Shown here: positions 33,124 through 44,504 of the stretch, piece after piece | How the letters are laid out: the number at the start of each line of letters is the position of its first letter | How positions within the stretch are numbered: position 1 is the stretch's first letter | DNA from: Guillardia theta CCMP2712 | Taxonomy: Eukaryota; Cryptophyceae; Pyrenomonadales; Geminigeraceae | Direction: 5' to 3' | Length of the DNA stretch: 64,000 nt | NCBI RefSeq assembly: GCF_000315625.1 | Contig: NW_005434661.1 | Location: 373,069 to 437,068, forward strand | Made by a program: the position numbers and the translations under genes | Notes under the pieces: generated by a model | The model's database searches: none | What the model was told of the DNA's origin: nothing | What the model saw: only the letters and a program-made list of their open reading frames with translations

Positions 33124-34546
33124 GGGCAACGCGTCCTCCGCCTTCGACTGCTGCTCCAAGCAAGATGGCTTCGGGAACTTGATCCATCCAGAGATTTTGC
33201 CCCCCCTCCACATGGCTGCGAGGCACGATGATGTCCAGATGATTGAGAAGATCCTCTCAACCCCGGGGATGAAGGCGGACACCTTCGATGTGCGCGGTCG
33301 CACTCCTCTTCACTTCGCCGCCCAGCACGGATGCTCCCGGTCGGCGGAGCTGCTGCTCAAGCGCCATGCCAGCCCTCAGATCAAGGGGGCAGACGGCAAG
33401 ACACCGCTCAGCCTCGCAATCGAGAACAATCACAATGATATCGTCTCGATGCTGCTGCACTCACAGTCTCAAAGGCAGCCCCTGGGCACCAGACCCATGT
33501 TCGATCGCAACCTGGTGCCTCCCCCATCTTCCGTTCATTCCCCTGCCTTCGCACCAGCTCCTGCCCCCGCCCCTAATCCCACTCCTAACCCTATCCCGGC
33601 ACCTGCCCCCGCTCCCGCCCCAACCACCGCTCCCGCCCCTGCTATGGTACACCATCTGCTCTCCTTGCTGCAGTTTCTCACAACCAAGACCAGAGCCAGA
33701 CAGCGGAATCGCTGCATGCTCAGGCAGCTGCGTACTACTTTGCTGGCGACCACAAGAGAGCAGAGGAGCTGTATCTACAGGTTGCTGAGCAGACCAACTC
33801 AGTTTCATCTCACTTGGAACTGTTCAGGTGCTCAGTATCAATCCCAAGCACTTGAGGTGTTGTTGCAAGGGTTAGCGGTGAGTGCAGATTTTGACCTTTT
33901 CACTTGTAGGACACTTTGCAATTATGGAGCATTGCTCCAAAACACGAGACAAGACAACCCTAGAGCCGAAGAGATGTTGTTAACTGCAAAAGTGTAGTAG
34001 CAAACTCATGTGAGGCCTTGCAGGTACAAGAAAGCGCTTGACATCGATCCAAACGACGCTGTCACTTTGTACAACTATGGTCTGCTGCTGGAGAATGCTC
34101 ATCGAAACTTCGATGAAGCTGAGAAAATGTCAGGCTCTTCCCTCACGCGCTTCAATGCGTTGACGATACTCCGTAGGTACCAGAAGGCGCTTCAGGCAGA
34201 CCCGAGGCATGTTGATACTCTTTGTAACTATGGCGCGCTTCTCAAGACCGTCCACAAGCAGTACAAGACGGCTGAAGAGATGTGATGCCTTGCTGGCTGC
34301 CGCAAACACTCTTGATGCATGCTCTTAGGTACAGGCAGGCACTCTCGATCGACCCGAACCACGTCGACACACTCTGTAACTATGCTCTGCTGCTTCGCGA
34401 CGCGTTTGGGAATCATAACAAGGTGGTCTAATGCTGCGAACGCTGAAGACTGACGTCTGGGCTGTCAGGCCAAGGAGATGATTAAGAGAGCTCAAGCCAT
34501 CGCGCCCAACGATGAGTGGCTCAAGAAGCACAGCGCAAGCTTTTGA
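33124..34546 (+). CDS. Ankyrin-repeat and TPR protein
   Basis: Plus-strand gene whose 5' end is unresolved; the first visible exon begins at a splice acceptor (33123) and the first in-frame Met is at 33212. Ankyrin repeats: PPLHMAARHDDVQMIEKIL, RTPLHFAAQHGCSRSAELLL and KTPLSLAIENNHNDIVSMLL. A Pro-Ala-rich linker follows (33540-33645, repeated APAPAP). Then TPR units: YFAGDHKRAEELYLQVAEQ, LCNYGALLQNTRQDNPRAEEM, YKKALDIDPNDAVTLYNYGL, YQKALQADPRHVDTLCNYGA, YRQALSIDPNHVDTLCNYAL and a last exon AKEMIKRAQAIAPNDEWLKK with TGA at 34544-34546. Most TPR units sit on their own exon with the same splice phase. A scaffold role is expected for such repeats. The stop lies 62 bases from the convergent HEAT-repeat gene's stop. 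Confidence 0.8.
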
Positions 34547-34608
34547 CAAATGAACAAGATCGAGTTCCACTCGCAATCCCACTTGAAGCAACTGACTGGG
34601 ACAAACCA

Positions 34609-36486
34609 TTAAAGAATATCATGAAGCTTAATCTCTCGCAGCTGCCTCAACTGATCGTTGCACATCTGCGATAGATGATCCCTCACGACCTTGGTCGTGC
34701 TGAGCGCATGTCCTCGTACCACTTCCATCCTCACAACAGGTGACGGCGCTCGTCCCATGGTGAACTTGGACGGCGGTTGGTACCTTTTCTCCATGAAAAT
34801 GTCTTTTTCGAACAAGTCAAGGTCGGCGAGGTTGAAAACCTGCGAGTACGTCGGGCTCTTGTGAGAGGATCCGTCAAGACTTGACTTGCTCCTGTTGACT
34901 CGTTTCAAGGAAGGTTTCTTGTACCCCTGGTAGAACGATCGATTTCGCTCCAGGTCCCTCTGAAACTCAAACCGCGCCCTCGAGTCGTCACCGACGGCCC
35001 TCCCTTGCACAAGCGAGTTCAAGATAGTCGTGTCCTTGGGCGAGACTTCCTTGGGGCTGCCTTGCCTCGAGCCTGGGGAGCCGAGGAGGAGCTGAGGGGA
35101 CAACGAGGTCGCCCTCCCTCTGTCTTCTCTTGAGGAGTTCATGCTGACGTCCATCCGGCTCAAGTTCAACTTGTGTCTTGGAATGGAGAAGGTGAACTTC
35201 TTCCTGTGGACGCCCCCCACCTGAGGTGAGAGCGCGTTGTACACGGAGACTGTGTTGGACAGGAGCTTCTCTGCCCTGTTCAGCCTCACTCTCAAGACGC
35301 TCTCGTCGTGGAGGAACGGCCTCTCCAGGAAGGGATTCTGCTGGTGGACGAAAGAGGACTCGTCCGAAGCAGCGCCCTTGTGCATTGAGACGATCATCTG
35401 CACTACTTCCTGTGGTGAGTCGACGTACTCCTGCAGAATCTGAGGATCGCAGAGATCTTCAACCATCTGAGAGTATCCAGCCTGTACAACTGCATCTCCC
35501 TCAGAGATCGGACAGACGCCATCCAAGTACTCACCGTTGCTCACAATCCCCAGCGCCTTCCGTTGAACCTGGGACCAGCTCTCAGCGACACTCCAAGGCC
35601 CTCGAGCAAGAACCTGCCACTGCTCGTCCTGTACCAACTTTAAGGCATGTACCACCACAGGACGAGCGTAAGGATGCTGAGCTTTCATGCCTCCTGCAAC
35701 GTCTTGTCAAAAACTCCTACTTGTACTGTCTTTCATACCATCCTCGTGCAGCGCAAGCTTCCCCATGCTCGCAACAGCCCACAACCTCTGCTCCTGACTG
35801 TCACTACCTAGCAGCTTCGCCAGCGCCTCCACTGTCGTCTCCGGACTGGCAGTGCTAACCAAATAATTCAAAGCGCATTCGCGAACGTCTTCATAGAAGC
35901 TGAAGAGCACGCTATCTAATCTCCTCAGTACGTCCTCGTTGGGTTGCGGCACGGCCTTGGTCATGGCAGCAACAGCAGAGTTACGCACGTTCTCGTACTG
36001 GTCCTGTCGAGACAGTCAAGACAGCAAGTCCCTTGATGCCAGCACCACCAACCTTCATCCCCTCGCAAAGGGCAGCCACTACTTGCTCATTGACCTCCCC
36101 GATCTGCCTCTCAGTCAGTGAAGCTGCGACGAGCCGCATGCACCAACGATGCCGAGGGAGGAGAGCGATTCCGCCCGCACGTGTTCGCTCCAGTCGCCTG
36201 ACAAGGTGGTCAGCTATACCAGGGGCTGCGAGCAATGCCTACCTGCTTTCTGAGCGATCTCAGCAACGACTTGCTGCATGACTTCGGGGTCTACTACAGC
36301 TCCAGACTGCTTCTGCGCTGAGCAGCATTCTCCCAGCTCTGCGATGTACTGGGCCCTGAACTCCCAGAACCTGTTGGGGGGTCAGCCAATCTTGACAGAC
36401 GGACTCGAGCTCTGAAGCTGAACTTACGACGTCGCTCTCAGCTTGCGCAGCAGTTCGAGGATCTCGCGGTCGGTCGCCGACGCCAT
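34609..36486 (-). CDS. HEAT/ARM-repeat protein
   Basis: Minus-strand gene starting ATG 36486 (MASATDREILELLRKLRATS). Small exons follow: RFWEFRAQYIAELGECCSAQ, GDWSEHVRAESLSSLG, RQIGEVNEQVVAALCEGMK, and an exon YENVRNSAVAAMTKAVPQ...SFYEDVRECALNYLVSTAS, showing the helix-pair pattern with conserved Asp/Val/Arg of HEAT repeats. The last exon (about 35690-34609) is a long Ser/Arg/Lys-rich region with a possible helix at the end (RDHLSQMCNDQLRQLREIK). I do not recognise a named orthologue. HEAT solenoids usually serve as adaptor or transport scaffolds. Confidence 0.75.
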
Positions 36487-36780
36487 TGCTCAGGCCGGGC
36501 TTGTATTACGGATATACCCCTACCTCTCACAAGGCTCTGCCCCCAAGCTCCCTCCCCCCCTCCTCCTCTTGCCCTCCACCAGGCGCCATGCCCGACGGAC
36601 CGAACTGAAGGACAGGGGCAGAACAGATCGACGGTCACCGGGTGGAGCTACTACTGAGAAACTTAGAGGTCAAAGACCCCGGGCCCGGGGCCCGCCGGTG
36701 GAACCCGCCGGCGGCCGGGCGGGCCCGGGAGCGGCAACCAAGCCATTGAAGTTCCGAACTTTTGAGAAGCCCAATTTGAA

Positions 36781-36835
36781 TAGGTGGATAGGGGTAGTAC
36801 GGTATTAAATAGGGGGTGGGGGGTCCCAGAACGTT
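36781..36835. promoter_or_regulatory. GGGGTA-rich element in a 416-base divergent spacer
   Basis: TAGGTGGATAGGGGTAGTACGGTATTAAATAGGGGGTGGGGGG-type sequence, preceded by a GGGCCCGGGGCCC cluster at 36680-36735 and an AAGTTCCGAACTT inverted repeat (about 36747-36760). It lies between ATG 36486 (minus) and ATG 36903 (plus). The promoter role is inferred. Confidence 0.4.
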
Positions 36836-36902
36836 TGAGAGGAATCGGGGAGAAGGAAGAATGTGGAGGGTGAGGGGAGGAAGAGGAGGAAGAGGAGGGT
36901 TG

Positions 36903-37869
36903 ATGGCCGTGAAAGAGACAGCAGGAGCAGTCCTAGCGATGCCTTTCTTCTCTCCGAACGGTATGCGCAATCTCTCATCCTCTCCTCAAATCATCGTAAG
37001 TTACCTCACCATGTTGGGCGACTTGACTGATGTTTGGTAGTCGAGTCTTCGGAAGCGCCTAGGACGCTTCTTCTCGACACTGCCAGTGGATGAAACATCA
37101 CAGCACGCCTCTAGCAGCAAGCCCCCTCTTAAGATCGTGCGGAATGGCAGGGTGAGAAGGATGGTGGTGGTTTTGAGGGAGTTACAAATGCTATGACAGC
37201 TGCTGGGTCAGCGACCAAAGCTTTCTACACATAGAGCTGCAGACCAGGGGGTAAGGTTGAACCCAATGCAGAAGTTCTGGTATATCGCACACTTGACGCG
37301 GAAGGTGAGTTCGCTGCTTGACGTGAGCTGCCATTGAAGAGAAACAAGTGCCGTCGACAGCAAGTGACTGGTTGGTTTGAATCAGGGTCTCGTGTGGGGC
37401 TCGGGGCTTTCCATGGTTTCCTTCTGTTGTCTCACTATTGCAGTGCATGCGGATGATGATGTGAGCGTATGAAACGATGCTCCTGCTTGCCTGTTGGGTC
37501 TTCTGCCTTTTACTTGTGTTCTTGTCCGATTTCTCCACCTGAATCTCGGCCCGACAGTTTCAGGAGAGGATGGAAGACAACTATCCTGGCGTCTTGAACC
37601 TCTGCCTTGCCTTTGGTGAGCCATGGCAACGTCTCTTCTAGTCTTGATAGAAAGATCCAGGTTCGCAGTTTCAAAGATTTCTGACGGATGACGATGACGA
37701 TGACGATGACGATGATGAGGGGGATGCTGATTCTGCCGGTGCTGGTGATAGCAAAGATGATGATGATGATGATGATGACGACGACGACGACGACGATGAT
37801 GATGATGATGATGATGACGACGACGACGATGACGACGACGACGATGAAGACGAAGACAGACATACTTAA
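36903..37869 (+). CDS. Hypothetical protein with poly-Asp C-terminus
   Basis: I do not recognise this protein. ATG 36903 opens MAVKETAGAVLAMPFFSPNG. Exon 2 has SLRKRLGRFFSTLPVDETSQ, exon 3 has LLGQRPKLSTHRAADQGV and NPMQKFWYIAHLTRK, exon 4 has ERMEDNYPGVLNLCLAF, and the last exon has SQFQRFLTDDDDD, then EGDADSAGAGDSK and about 30 more Asp residues before EDEDRHT and TAA at 37867-37869. All junctions keep frame with GT-AG introns of about 40-230 bases. The Asp run is encoded by a GAT/GAC microsatellite, yet it stays in frame to the stop. Acidic tails of this kind occur in nuclear and chromatin or RNA-binding proteins, but the function here is unknown. Confidence 0.6.
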
Positions 37870-38363
37870 TTTGTCGAGCTGACCAGTGACAACAAGTATA
37901 TGAACATTCATCGAGCAAGCATAAGAACATTTAAACAAGGCACATGAACATATCTGAACATTCATCGAAATGGCAAGTCACATTCTGAGACCATCAGGAC
38001 GGCTTGTCATCGAGATCTTGACAAACTTTGCGTGATCGGCAAAATTGATTCTATTTGTAAGCAATCAGACATCCTGGAAACCTGCCCAGTGCATGCAGGA
38101 GCTTCTATTCATCAGGAGACGAGGAATCAGGAGATTTGTACAGCAGGAATCATCTCAAGCTCGCTGAGCTCTTAAATATTCTTAACATAGTGTAAATGGT
38201 TAGCCCCCTGGAAAATTTAGCCTGTGACTCTTCTGCCTCCTTCCCCCCCCTCCCTTCTCCTCTTCCTCCTTCCCTATCTTGTCCTTGTCCTCGTCATGAT
38301 TCTACTGCTGGTCCCTTTCCTCACATCCTCTCCAACACGATCGACTGCGTCCTCCCCGCGCCC
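37870..38363. other. Convergent spacer, nothing recognised
   Basis: AT-moderate sequence between the stop of the poly-Asp protein gene and the stop of the next minus-strand coiled-coil gene. It probably holds 3' untranslated regions. Confidence 0.5.
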
Positions 38364-41300
38364 TCATCTCCTCAACTCCTTGTGCGCGTTGGCCATGAAG
38401 GAGGAGACGGAGCTGCGAGAAGTCTTCTTGCTCCGGCTGGGCTCGGGCCTCTCAGACAGGAGGAGCGACGAGAAGTCCTCCAGCAGACTCTTAGTTGTGC
38501 TGGGGTCCGGCTGGGAGGAAGAGAAGGTCACGGTCTTGCCTCCAGCAGGAGGCGGGGGAGAGGAGGCAAGCATCGTCCATCCCGGTGACGCGATCGACTC
38601 GTTCTGTTTGCTGCTGCTCTCTTCTGATCACAAGTCTATCAGAGCTCCTCCTCCTCCTCCTCCTCCTCCTCCTCCTCCTCCTCCTCCTCCTCCTCCTCCT
38701 CCTCCTCCTCCTACTTGAGGATCTTTTGCTGCCGCTATCATCGAGTTCTTCCTCGTTCCCGTTCCTGCAAACACACTTACTTTGCTCCTCCTTCTCCTCC
38801 TCCTTGTGGTCTCTCCAACCTATTCTTGATATGCTTGACATGCAGCAGCGTCTGAAGATCATCCAGCTCCTCCTGGGACCAACTTGAGTCTCCCTCCCCC
38901 TTTGACTCTCACCTTCCTCCCTCCCTCCCTCCCTCCCTCCCTCCCCCTCGCCTACCAGCCCAAACACACTCCCTCTCTCCCCCTCTTTCCTCTGCCTCAT
39001 CTTCTTGCATCTCCTCCTCCTCCTCTTCAGGCACATCTGCAGCACCTGCAGCCTCCTACTTTTCGTTTCTGCTTCGAACTTAAGGATCCGCTCCTGTCAG
39101 CCTATGTAAGCGAAATGGAGAGAGAGGTATACTCTCCTCCTACCTGCGCAAGGGAAGCCTCCACCTCCTCGATCAGCTTGTGAGACTCTGTGAAATCATC
39201 GTCAGTGTCATCATCATGATCATCATCGTCATCGTCATCGTCATCGTCATCATCGTCGTCGTGATCATGATCGTAACATTGTCATTATCGTTGTTCTCAC
39301 TTTGCAGGCGAGCTTGCAATGCCTTCTCGATCTCATTGAATGTCTGTAGCTGCAGGAAAAGAGTTGGACGGAAGGAAGGCAAAAACGAATGAGGAAAGGG
39401 ATTAGGAAGCGACGATGGATCAGGAGGAAGAGGGAAGGGCAGGGAAGGAGGGGAAGGGGAGGATCGGGAGGAAACAACAAGTAGGAGGAGAGCAGAGGAA
39501 GGGAAAAGGGAAGGAGGGGCGTGAGCAGTACCTTGTCAGACATCTCAGCTCTGATGGTCTTCACCTCGTCCTCAGCTGCTGCGGTATCATTCCTCAACCC
39601 CTCTACCGTCCTCATCAGCTCTGCCTCCCGCTGCTGAAGCTCAACGATCCTCGAGCTCAGCGACCGTTCGACCTCCTCCCTCCTCGCTACCTCCTGCCTC
39701 ATCGCCTCCTTCTCTCGCTCCCACTCGCCCTTCATCTCCGCCCTCTGCTTGCTCGCGCCCTCCAGCTTCCTCCTCAGGATTGCCAACTGGTTCTGTTGGT
39801 CGGCCTCGATGCTCCTGAGCGCGACCATCTCCTCTCGCAGCTCGTCGGTCAGGAGGCACTGCCGCTCAAGCTGGGACGTGTCAGTCCCGATCTCTGGCAC
39901 CCGCCATGGCGCACCTCAGTCTTGAGCGACTTGACTGAGTTTCTGTAGACCTCCTCGCTCCTCCGCAGCTCATTCGCCTCCTCTTTGTGCTTCTGGTGGG
40001 CCAGCCGGAGCTGCTCCAGCTGGTTGGGTAGTTGGCAGGTCAAGGAGAGAAGGGAGGGAGAGGAGATGGAGAAGGAGGAAGGAGAAATGGCGCGGATGGT
40101 GGAGAAGGAGAGGAGAGACGGAGAGGAGACGGAGAGGAGACAGGAGCAGAGAGGGGTAGAGGAGACGGAGAGAAGGAAGGCAGCAGGAGGGTGGGTTTCA
40201 CGGAGGTGGGACAGGAAGAAGGAGGGGAGGGAAGGGAGCAGGGGGTTCGCGATCACCTCGCTCTTCATGACATCCTTTGCTTTCTTCAAGGTGTTGATTT
40301 GACCCTCGGCGTCCCGGCGCCTGGAGGAGACGAAGAAAGTGAGAAAGGCCATGATGGCTAGGAGAGATGTGGTAGAAGAGGTGAAGGAGAGGAGGGGAGC
40401 GAGGACAGTGAGCGGGTCGGTTTCGGGAGGGCGGATGATATTGTACAGAAGGATGTGATATGTGGAGGAAGAAAAGAGGAGAAGCAGGGAGGAGAAGAGG
40501 AAGGTGGGAGAAGGAGGAGGAGGAGGAGGAGGAGAAGGAGAAAGGTGGGAGGAGGAGGAGGAGGAGGAGGAAACAACGTGACCTCTTCTTCTGCAGCTCA
40601 ATCTCTGCGCCCATCTCGACCTTCTCACTCGCCAGCAGTTTCGTGTCGTTCATCGCCTCTTCCAGCAGATTCTTCGATTTCAACACCTGACGCCACCAGC
40701 GCCGTCACCACCACCTGAGGGGCCGGCACGAAGTTTACCTGCTCCTTCAAAGTGCCGATCTGCCCCAGCAGGTTCTTCTGTTCACTCTGTCATGGCCAAG
40801 TCAGAGTCTCCTCCTCCTCCTCCTCCTCTCCTCCCTCTCTCCCTCCCTCCCCTTCCCTCCAGCTCTCTGACCCTGCTCCTCCTCCTTTTTAGCCCCTCCA
40901 CCTCACCTGGTTCCGAGCTGACTCGTCCTGCAGGGACATCCTCAAGGTCGAGATCTCTGCCTTCTGCGCCCTTGCGAGGTTCTGAAAGTCCTTGAGCTGG
41001 GATGCGACGGGAGTCACTTGCTCAGCAGCAGCTCTTCCTCCCTTCACCTCCTCGCCCAGCTCGTGATTTCGATCTCTCGTCTTTCCCAGGAGCTCATTCA
41101 GCTCCTGTGGGCAGAAGCATCAAGACTTTGCCCCTAACACCTCGTGGTTCTCACTCTCGTCTTCCTCTCTCCCTCTGCAAGGTCCCTCTGCCTCTGCTCA
41201 GCGAACAGGCTCAACCTGTCTGCATCGAACACGTTCATCGGGTCGAACTCAGTGCCTGCTTGCTCACCTTCGATCTCCAGGATCGTGTTCTGCAGCTGCA

Positions 41301-42555
41301 CCTCCTTCTCTGCTGCTGCTCTCTGGCTCGAACCGTCAAGGATCGCCGTTGAGAGGCTTGTCAAACCGCACCAGACTGTCTTCCATCTCCAGCTTGGCCT
41401 TGGCCAGCGCTTGATTCTCCTTCTTCATGCTCGAGATCTGCAGCACGTCTCAGCCCCCCGCACTTACAGAGCATCACCCTCGACCTCTTCTCTCAGCATC
41501 CCTCGCTCTGCAGTCCATTGGTCCGCCGATGCTCGCATCCTCTCCGCAATCTCATTCAGCTGGGCCTCGACCTCTGCCGCTTCCTGCCTCCTTCCCAGCT
41601 TCAGCTGCTCGATCTCGGCCAGCAGCTGAGACTTGATTGCCCCGAAGTTCTTGTTGCTGCTCTCAGCATCCATGGCCGCGCTCTGAAGCCGCGACTCCAG
41701 CAGGCATCGCTGGTGGAACTCCTTGGAGCACCGCTCCCGTTCGCTAGCCAGCTCCTCCTCCAGCTCTCCTCGATGCCTCTTGCAGTGCTCCAGGTTCCTC
41801 TCCGCGCTCCTCAGCTCGTCTTTGAGGCGACTGATCACGGCCTCCTTTTCCACTAGCTCGTTGTGGTGGAAGACCGCGAGCTCCTCCTGGCTCTGCTGCA
41901 TCACTCGCTCTTGCTGAGCCTCCACTTGCGCCTTGATGTTGTTCACAACCTCCTTCATCTCTTTCTGCATGCTGAGCTCCCTCGCCTTCAGGCGCTCTAC
42001 CGCCCTCGACATCTCCTGCCGGCTGCTCGCCTCTCGCTCCTCCATCTGCCTCATCTGGTCCTGTACCCGCAGCCTGCCGGACAGAGCAGCTTTGAGCTGT
42101 CCTCGCATCGCTCCTGTCTTCATCTGCACCGCGAGGAGGACGCGCGAGAGGCTCTCGAACTTCTGCGTCAGCTCAACAACAGACGCCCAGGGCGTCAGCG
42201 AGTAGCCGTTGTGGGTCTTGTGGATCACAGTCGCGCCATACTTGAGGGCCGCCCGGATGTCCGACGCGTTCAGGAAGGGAACGACGATGTAGCCCGAGCT
42301 TGACGACTTCGCCTGCATGTCCAGGACTTTGCGAGCGATGTTGATGCCCTCCTGCAGCAGGGACGAGATTTCCTTGACAGGATCCCCGAGGCCACTATCG
42401 TAGTGGGGAGGAGAAATTTCCTTTGAGGCCTTGGAGCTTTCCGACAGAGATCCTTTCCCCTTGGACCGATCTTGGTGGTCATCTGAGAGAGAGTCGAAGG
42501 AGGCGCTGAGGAGAGATTGATGCAGCTTGTTTGAATCAAAATCTATGAAACTCAT
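38364..42555 (-). CDS. Long coiled-coil protein
   Basis: Minus-strand gene. ATG 42555 opens a roughly 1.1-kb exon (MSFIDFDSNKLHQSLL) with a short non-coil region containing YIVVPFLNASDIRAALKYG and SLTPWASVVELTQKFES, then continuous heptads (AERNLEHCKRHRGELEEELA). Further exons are coiled coil: ISSMKKENQALAKAKLEME, ELNELLGKTRDRNHELGEEV, VLKSKNLLEEAMNDTKLLAS, QLEQLRLAHQKHKEEANELR, ERQCLLTDELREEMVALRS and LQTFNEIEKALQARLQ. A 3' exon with SQEELDDLQTLLHVKHIKNR follows, and a last exon ends VSSFMANAHKELRR at 38364-38366. Introns contain TCC and GGA runs. I do not recognise an orthologue; myosin-tail-like or basal-body coiled-coil proteins would look similar, and the heptads alone cannot decide. Confidence 0.7.
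38643..38714. repeat. (TCC)n microsatellite near the 3' end of the coiled-coil gene
   Basis: About 23 TCC copies. In the minus sense this is GGA and reads as poly-Arg or poly-Gly in open frames. It is probably in the last intron. Confidence 0.9.
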
Positions 42556-42923
42556 CTTGCCGCCTGTCCTTCCTCGCCTTTCTTCACTTGTGGGATCGAA
42601 CTGTTAGACCTCTTTGCATCTGAACACTCCACTTGTGTTTTCAGATCTTCTCCTGATCTGATCTCCCACCTTCACTTGCTCCTTGTCCTCCTGATCCTCG
42701 TCCTCCTCTCCCTCCCTCTTCCTCTCCTTCGTGCCTTCGCCTCCCCATCCCGGCCGCTCAGTCTCACCGCATAGAGAGAGGGATTGACCACCAATTATTG
42801 ACTTCATTTTATGAAAAAATTTCAACCATAATGCTGAATTTTCAAAATCACCGAATAATATTCATTTCATTCGAAATGTGCCAATCCCAACTTGACTTTT
42901 TTTCGGTCCGTTGAATCAGCGAC
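42556..42923. other. Divergent spacer without the G-rich element
   Basis: 368 bases between ATG 42555 (minus) and ATG 42924 (plus). One half is CT-rich, the other AT-rich (42780-42905). Unlike several other head-to-head spacers here, it has no GGGGTA or GTACTT block. Confidence 0.6.
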
Positions 42924-44477
42924 ATGGCGGACGGCGCGACACAACTCGAGGCGCAGCGACTGACGGCATGCGTAGAGGATGCGGTGGACAAGCTTTCACG
43001 TGCTCCTCCTCCTCTCAGCATCCTTCTCTGACCTTCTCCGGCAGTCTTGGCCATGCTCGAGACGGATGGCTCGCATGCGGAGCTGATACAGATGAGAAGT
43101 GACGAAGCGGGACGGCTCCTCGGTATCCTCCTGCTCCTCGAGCAGCTCTGTGCTGACGTCCCTTCTCCTAGATCAACACAATGCTCTCATGCGCATGTAC
43201 CAGAACGGAATAGATATGAGGAAGCAACTGGCAGGGGGCTCGAGAATACAGTACAACGCCAACGAAGAAAAAATCAGCAACATCGCCTCTTCTCTGAGAC
43301 AGGTTTGTCCTGTCTGACACTTGCTATGAGCATCCCTGTCTGAAACCTTTCAAGGCTACCAAGACGCTCACAAGGAATTTGCAAGAGAATGTGCTTTATT
43401 TCCTGCCTCTGTACATTCTCATTGCGTTGCCTTACAACAGGTTGATCTGGAAGGAAATCTATCGAAGATCAGGAGGACGTGTGAGAGTGTGACAGAAATC
43501 CTCTCACAGACCATCAATGAAATGGAGGTGGCAAGGAACTTCCTTGCAAGTTGCTCTGAAAGTGACCTTGCTCGCTCAAGGTTGGCAAGTTCGACACGGT
43601 GAGGATCAAGGTGGAGAAGGAGGGCGAGTGGAGGACGCACATCATGAACACCATCGCTCGGTGACATGTTCCATCCCTGACATGGTCCTCGCTCCTCAAC
43701 CCGTTGCTTCCAGCGAGAAGGAACTGAGCGAGAAGACGTCAGAGCTGCGCGATAGCCTGGCACAAGAAAGGATGGAGATGGTGACCTGTTCGCACTGATC
43801 GACATGTCGAGACTGACATGAACAACTAGACCCGCATTATCACCATGAAAGACGAGAAGATCGCAGACTTGAAGGTAGGGCACCAGGTATGTTGGAGTGA
43901 AGGACTCAGCGTGTCGTGTTGAGTGCAGGAGGAGCTTGTGAACCAGCGCCATGACGTCACAATGATGATCTCGTACATCAACAAAGACGCCAACGCGCTG
44001 AAAGAGTGCGAGAAGCGCATCTGGTCGAGGGAGGTCTCCTCCTTGAAGGGGAGGATCGAGCGATGCCAGAGGGAGATAGATGTGGAGAACAAGGCTCACG
44101 CGAACCAGGAGAGCTTCCTCCGGCAGAAGATCGAGGAGAACACTCGGCGGGAGGAGGAGGTCGACAGGATCTACGACAAGGACACCTCTGAGCTCCAGAA
44201 CAAGCTCGAGATCATGAGGACAGAGAGAGATGAGGTCCTGCTCAGGCTCAAGGAGCTCGAGGAGGCGTATGACCGTGACGTGGCGGAAAGAGCTCTCAAG
44301 TCCGAGGCCCAGAGGAAGCAGAGGGAGGAGGAGGCGGCGAGGGCGGCGGGCGAGCAGCGATCGCTGGAGGCCTCGATCCTCCTGCAGTGCAACTACCGCA
44401 TGCACGTCGCTCGGGTGACCCTGTCGGACATCCGCAACCCCAAGAAGGGGAAGAAGGGAGGGAAGAAGAAGAAGTGA
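42924..44477 (+). CDS. DRC9/IQCG-like ciliary dynein regulatory complex protein
   Basis: Plus-strand multi-exon gene from ATG 42924 (MADGATQLEAQRLTACVEDA). Exons: VLAMLETDGSHAELIQMRSD, NALMRMYQNGIDMRKQLAGG, VDLEGNLSKIRRTCESVTEI, DTVRIKVEKEGEWRTHIMN, SEKELSEKTSELRDSLAQER, TRIITMKDEKIADLK, and a long last exon of coiled coil (EELVNQRHDVTMMISYINKD) ending with an IQ-like segment SILLQCNYRMHVARVTLSDI and a Lys-rich tail (KKGKKGGKKKK) to TGA at 44477. A coiled coil followed by an IQ-like motif and a basic tail is the layout of IQCG/DRC9 and its relative IQCD/DRC10, subunits of the nexin-dynein regulatory complex of motile cilia. I favour DRC9, but DRC10 is possible. Its stop is 28 bases from the P4-ATPase stop. 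Confidence 0.65.
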
Positions 44478-44504
44478 AGCTGTGCCCTGTATTACTGTGA
44501 GGCT

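Noticed and set aside
41863-42303. Plus-strand frame opposite the coiled-coil gene
   Set aside because: Antisense shadow of a long coiled-coil exon without family features.
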